Source: Chloroflexales bacterium ZM16-3 | Lineage (GTDB): Bacteria; Chloroflexota; Chloroflexia; Chloroflexales; Chloroflexaceae | Assembly (NCBI GenBank): GCA_004138175.2 | Contig: RYFE02000007.1 | Span: 113,743-177,742 of the forward strand | Length of the DNA: 64,000 bases | Reading direction: 5' to 3' | Part shown: in pieces, positions 61,767 to 64,000 of the stretch | How positions within the stretch are numbered: position 1 is the first letter of the stretch | Layout of the letters: each line of letters opens with the position of its first letter | The notes under the pieces: generated by a model | Seen by the model: the letters and a program-made list of their open reading frames with translations, nothing else | Databases searched by the model: none | What the model was told of the DNA's origin: nothing | Program-made: the position numbers and the translations under genes

Positions 61767-64000
61767 TCAGTTGCGAGGGAGTATCGCGTTGGTGGTCTGA
61801 TTCTGCATCATCGATGGCAGCGTGCCTAACGTCACGATGATGTCCTGCTCTGCGCGATTGTTTGTTTCATCGCGCTCGTAGATCGCGCCGTTCGGGTTGC
61901 GAGCGGTGTTGCTCGTATTGCGGTTCCAGCTATCGACGATCGCATAGAGCTTCTGGGTGCCGTTCGCAAAGTAGCCTAGCCAGTTGCTGGCATCGGTCTT
62001 ATAGCCGTTCGGGTTGCCAGCGCTCTGCGGGGCGCTGTTGAACACAATGCTTTGCCCAGGCGCGAGTGTACCCGTGTAGTACCATGCCAGGCCGAAGCAC
62101 GGATTGACCCCGCAGACCTCATTCCATGGGTCGTTTACCTCTGGCACCTGGCTTGGGTTGATGTAGAAGTCGACCCAGAAGTTGCTGGCCGGCGCATCGC
62201 CCTGGTTTGTCACCGTCACCTCAATGCGCACCTGCTTGCCGGCCTCCGGGCTCGCCGGGTTCACGCTAATGCTGCCCTTCAGATCAGCATATGCTGGCTT
62301 TGTGACAAACGGAAGGAACATCATCGCTTTGTGTACCGTTACTCGCACGGTGGCGGTCGCGCTGCCGCCATGGCCGTCGCTTATGGTGTAGGTGAAGCTG
62401 TCAGCACCGATGTAGTTGGCGTCTGGGGTGTAGGTGACATTTGCCCCGCCCGCGCCTACTGCGACGGTGCCGTGGCTGCCCTGCGTCACGGCTGTAACTG
62501 TCAGGGTGTCGTCCTCCGGGTCGCTGTCGTTTGCGAGCACGTCGATGGCCTGTGCGATGCTGTTGATAGTGACATTCACGGTGTCATCGACGGCGACGGG
62601 CGGCTGATTGATCGTGATCTGCTTGCTGGCGGGGGCGCTGGTGAGTCCGTCGCCATCGCTCACGGTGAATGTCGCCGCGCGCGAGCCAGATGTTGGCGAT
62701 GCCGATAGGTTGCTGAAGGTGATAGCGCGTGCGAGCGCCTGCGCTACGGCCGGTGTTGCGCTGCTGTTAAAGGTGATCACGAGCGACGTGGGGTAGGATC
62801 CGTCACTTATGATAGTGCCGATTACTGTGCTGCCGAATAAGACTGACGTGCCACTGACGCCGATCTGGCCGACACCACTCCCCTCGTTTAGCACCGAGAG
62901 CCGATCACCTGTGCTGCCGCCCGTCAGGGCCACGCTTAGCTGCCCGGTATTAAAGTCCAGCGAGTCGCTGTCGCTCACTGTCGCCCCGCTGTCGATCACA
63001 ACCGGCGGGTCGCCCATGAGATAGGGCGTCGCTCCGCTAGTCAGGGTGATCACTGGGGCGTTGTTCACCGGCGTGACGATAATGTCGAATCGCCCGCTGA
63101 TCGTCGTGGTGCCGTCGCTCAGATTGAAGGTGAAGCTGTCGCTCGTGGTTTCGCTGCCGTTGTGGGTGTAGCTGAGTAGGCCGACAGCAATATCGGCCTG
63201 GGTGAAGGTTCCGTTCAGCGCTAGCGCTGTGCCGTTCTTCAGCAGTTGGCCGTTCACCGGAAGCGTGGTCACGGTAAAGACGAGATTCGCAGGTGCCGTG
63301 TCCGGGTCGCTGGCGCTTAGTTCGTGGGTGGTGATGTTGTTGCTGCCGCCCTCGGGCACGGTCAGGACGTCGTCTGGGTAGATGATTGGGTCGATGCTGG
63401 GCGGGTCGTCCACCGTGGTGATCGTGATCGCAATCTGCGTCGCCGGGTCGCTGGTGGCGGCTGTCGGTGTGCCATCGTCCGTCGCCACGATGCTTACCGT
63501 GCGCGAGGTGCCGGGGTTCTTCGAGGTGTTGTCGTAGGTCAGGGTCTGGAGCATCGCCTCGATAGCTGTCGGCGCGGCCGCCGTCGGGCCGCTGATGGTC
63601 AGGGTGCCAGCGGTATAGGTCTGTGTAAAGCTCGTCGGCAGGCTGGTTGGGTCAACTGCAAGCGACTCGGTGGCCGTCGCACCGCCTAGCGTCACCACCA
63701 CACTAGTGATGTTGTTATTCTCCTGGTCGCTCACGATCAGGTTGGCGGTGGTGATAGGCTGCGGCCCGCCGATTGCCTCGCTGTAGGTGGCTGTGCCGTC
63801 GATGTCGGGTGGCAGCACGCCGTTGGCATCGATGATGGGCGCGTCGTTGACCGCAGTCACGGTGATGGTGAAGGTCTGGGTGGCGAGGCTGTCGACGCCG
63901 CCGTTGGCGGTGCCGCCGTTGTCCTGGAGCGAGATGCTGACGATGGCGCTGCCGGAGGCGTTGGCGGCGGGGGTGAAGCTCAGCACGCCAGCCGTGCTCA
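61767..64000 (-). CDS. Large secreted repeat protein (cadherin/Ig-like domains), 5' end outside window
   Basis: The frame is open to the window edge; GTG 63986 is probably internal, since STAGVLSFTPAA reads through it. At least five tandem Ig- or cadherin-like units are visible, with junctions such as VTAVNDAPIIDANG, ITTVDDPPSIDP, VTPVNNAPVITL and NQPPVAVDDTVNV, then VLANDSDPEDDTLTVTAV. The C-terminal region (about the last 190 residues) is a CARDB-like domain (VRIEVTVTNQGDAPASNFWV). Such proteins are usually surface adhesins. No sorting signal or membrane helix ends the chain (TTNAILPRN). It is next to the sorting-signal protein on the same strand, with a gap of 86 bases. Confidence 0.85.
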   Translation of the reverse strand, partial: STAGVLSFTPAANASGSAIVSISLQDNGGTANGGVDSLATQTFTITVTAVNDAPIIDANGVLPPDIDGTATYSEAIGGPQPITTANLIVSDQENNNITSVVVTLGGATATESLAVDPTSLPTSFTQTYTAGTLTISGPTAAAPTAIEAMLQTLTYDNTSKNPGTSRTVSIVATDDGTPTAATSDPATQIAITITTVDDPPSIDPIIYPDDVLTVPEGGSNNITTHELSASDPDTAPANLVFTVTTLPVNGQLLKNGTALALNGTFTQADIAVGLLSYTHNGSETTSDSFTFNLSDGTTTISGRFDIIVTPVNNAPVITLTSGATPYLMGDPPVVIDSGATVSDSDSLDFNTGQLSVALTGGSTGDRLSVLNEGSGVGQIGVSGTSVLFGSTVIGTIISDGSYPTSLVITFNSSATPAVAQALARAITFSNLSASPTSGSRAATFTVSDGDGLTSAPASKQITINQPPVAVDDTVNVTINSIAQAIDVLANDSDPEDDTLTVTAVTQGSHGTVAVGAGGANVTYTPDANYIGADSFTYTISDGHGGSATATVRVTVHKAMMFLPFVTKPAYADLKGSISVNPASPEAGKQVRIEVTVTNQGDAPASNFWVDFYINPSQVPEVNDPWNEVCGVNPCFGLAWYYTGTLAPGQSIVFNSAPQSAGNPNGYKTDASNWLGYFANGTQKLYAIVDSWNRNTSNTARNPNGAIYERDETNNRAEQDIIVTLGTLPSMMQNQTTNAILPRN

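Overview
The window is GC-rich and densely coded. The gene set and protein style point to a filamentous member of the Chloroflexota, class Chloroflexia: a full-style nuo operon whose NuoE carries a long acidic tail, a PknB-like kinase with a Pro/Ser/Thr extracellular tail, a GH57 protein, a SIMPL protein, a secreted protein with an LPxTA-like sorting motif, and multi-pass GT-C glycosyltransferases. This assignment is an inference from protein families; no rRNA is present to confirm it.

Layout. 1-5.5 kb: end of a DUF4350-type membrane gene, a polytopic membrane protein, argB, a Crp/Fnr regulator, a repeat array and a GT4 glycosyltransferase. 5.5-7.7 kb: tRNA-Cys(GCA) and an NADP isocitrate dehydrogenase fused to a CBS pair. 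7.8-22.2 kb: a sigma70-like promoter and nuoA-B-C-D-E-F-G-H-I-J-K-L-N; nuoM is absent from its usual place between L and N. 22.4-24.2 kb: SURF1 (oxidase assembly) and a thioredoxin-TPR protein. 24.3-28.3 kb: a GH57 protein lacking its nucleophile, and a Ser/Thr kinase divergent from an FHA-winged-helix regulator. 28.3-33.2 kb: aroA, a hypothetical gene, galE and a P5C-type aldehyde dehydrogenase. 33.6-36.1 kb: a structured leader with an intrinsic terminator, amt with a TTG start, a 46-residue secreted or membrane peptide, a nested RNA-like fold and a SIMPL gene. 36.2-41.9 kb: TetR, pterin dehydratase, alpha/beta hydrolase, OsmC, a membrane-anchored protein, an acyl-CoA synthetase and two gene fossils. 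42.2-48.2 kb: an AlbA/ATPase regulator, TrmH-type methyltransferase, lysA and glgX. 48.6-55.6 kb: der, two GT-C-like membrane proteins and a flippase-like protein. 55.7-64 kb: response regulator, HIT protein, membrane peptidase, prfB with a programmed +1 frameshift, L,D-transpeptidase, a sorting-signal protein, and a cadherin/Ig-like repeat protein running off the end.

The most unusual property of the window is its intergenic DNA. Gaps are filled with (a) tandem heptanucleotide repeats of at least ten unrelated unit sequences, often as facing inverted pairs; (b) perfect GC-rich palindromes of 28-40 bp; (c) a long REP-like element in about eight cores; and (d) other long hairpins. Nine of the nuo junctions carry one. 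The same element types also sit in frame inside at least three protein genes. The other standout is the leader of amt, which looks like a riboswitch or attenuator of no class I recognise.
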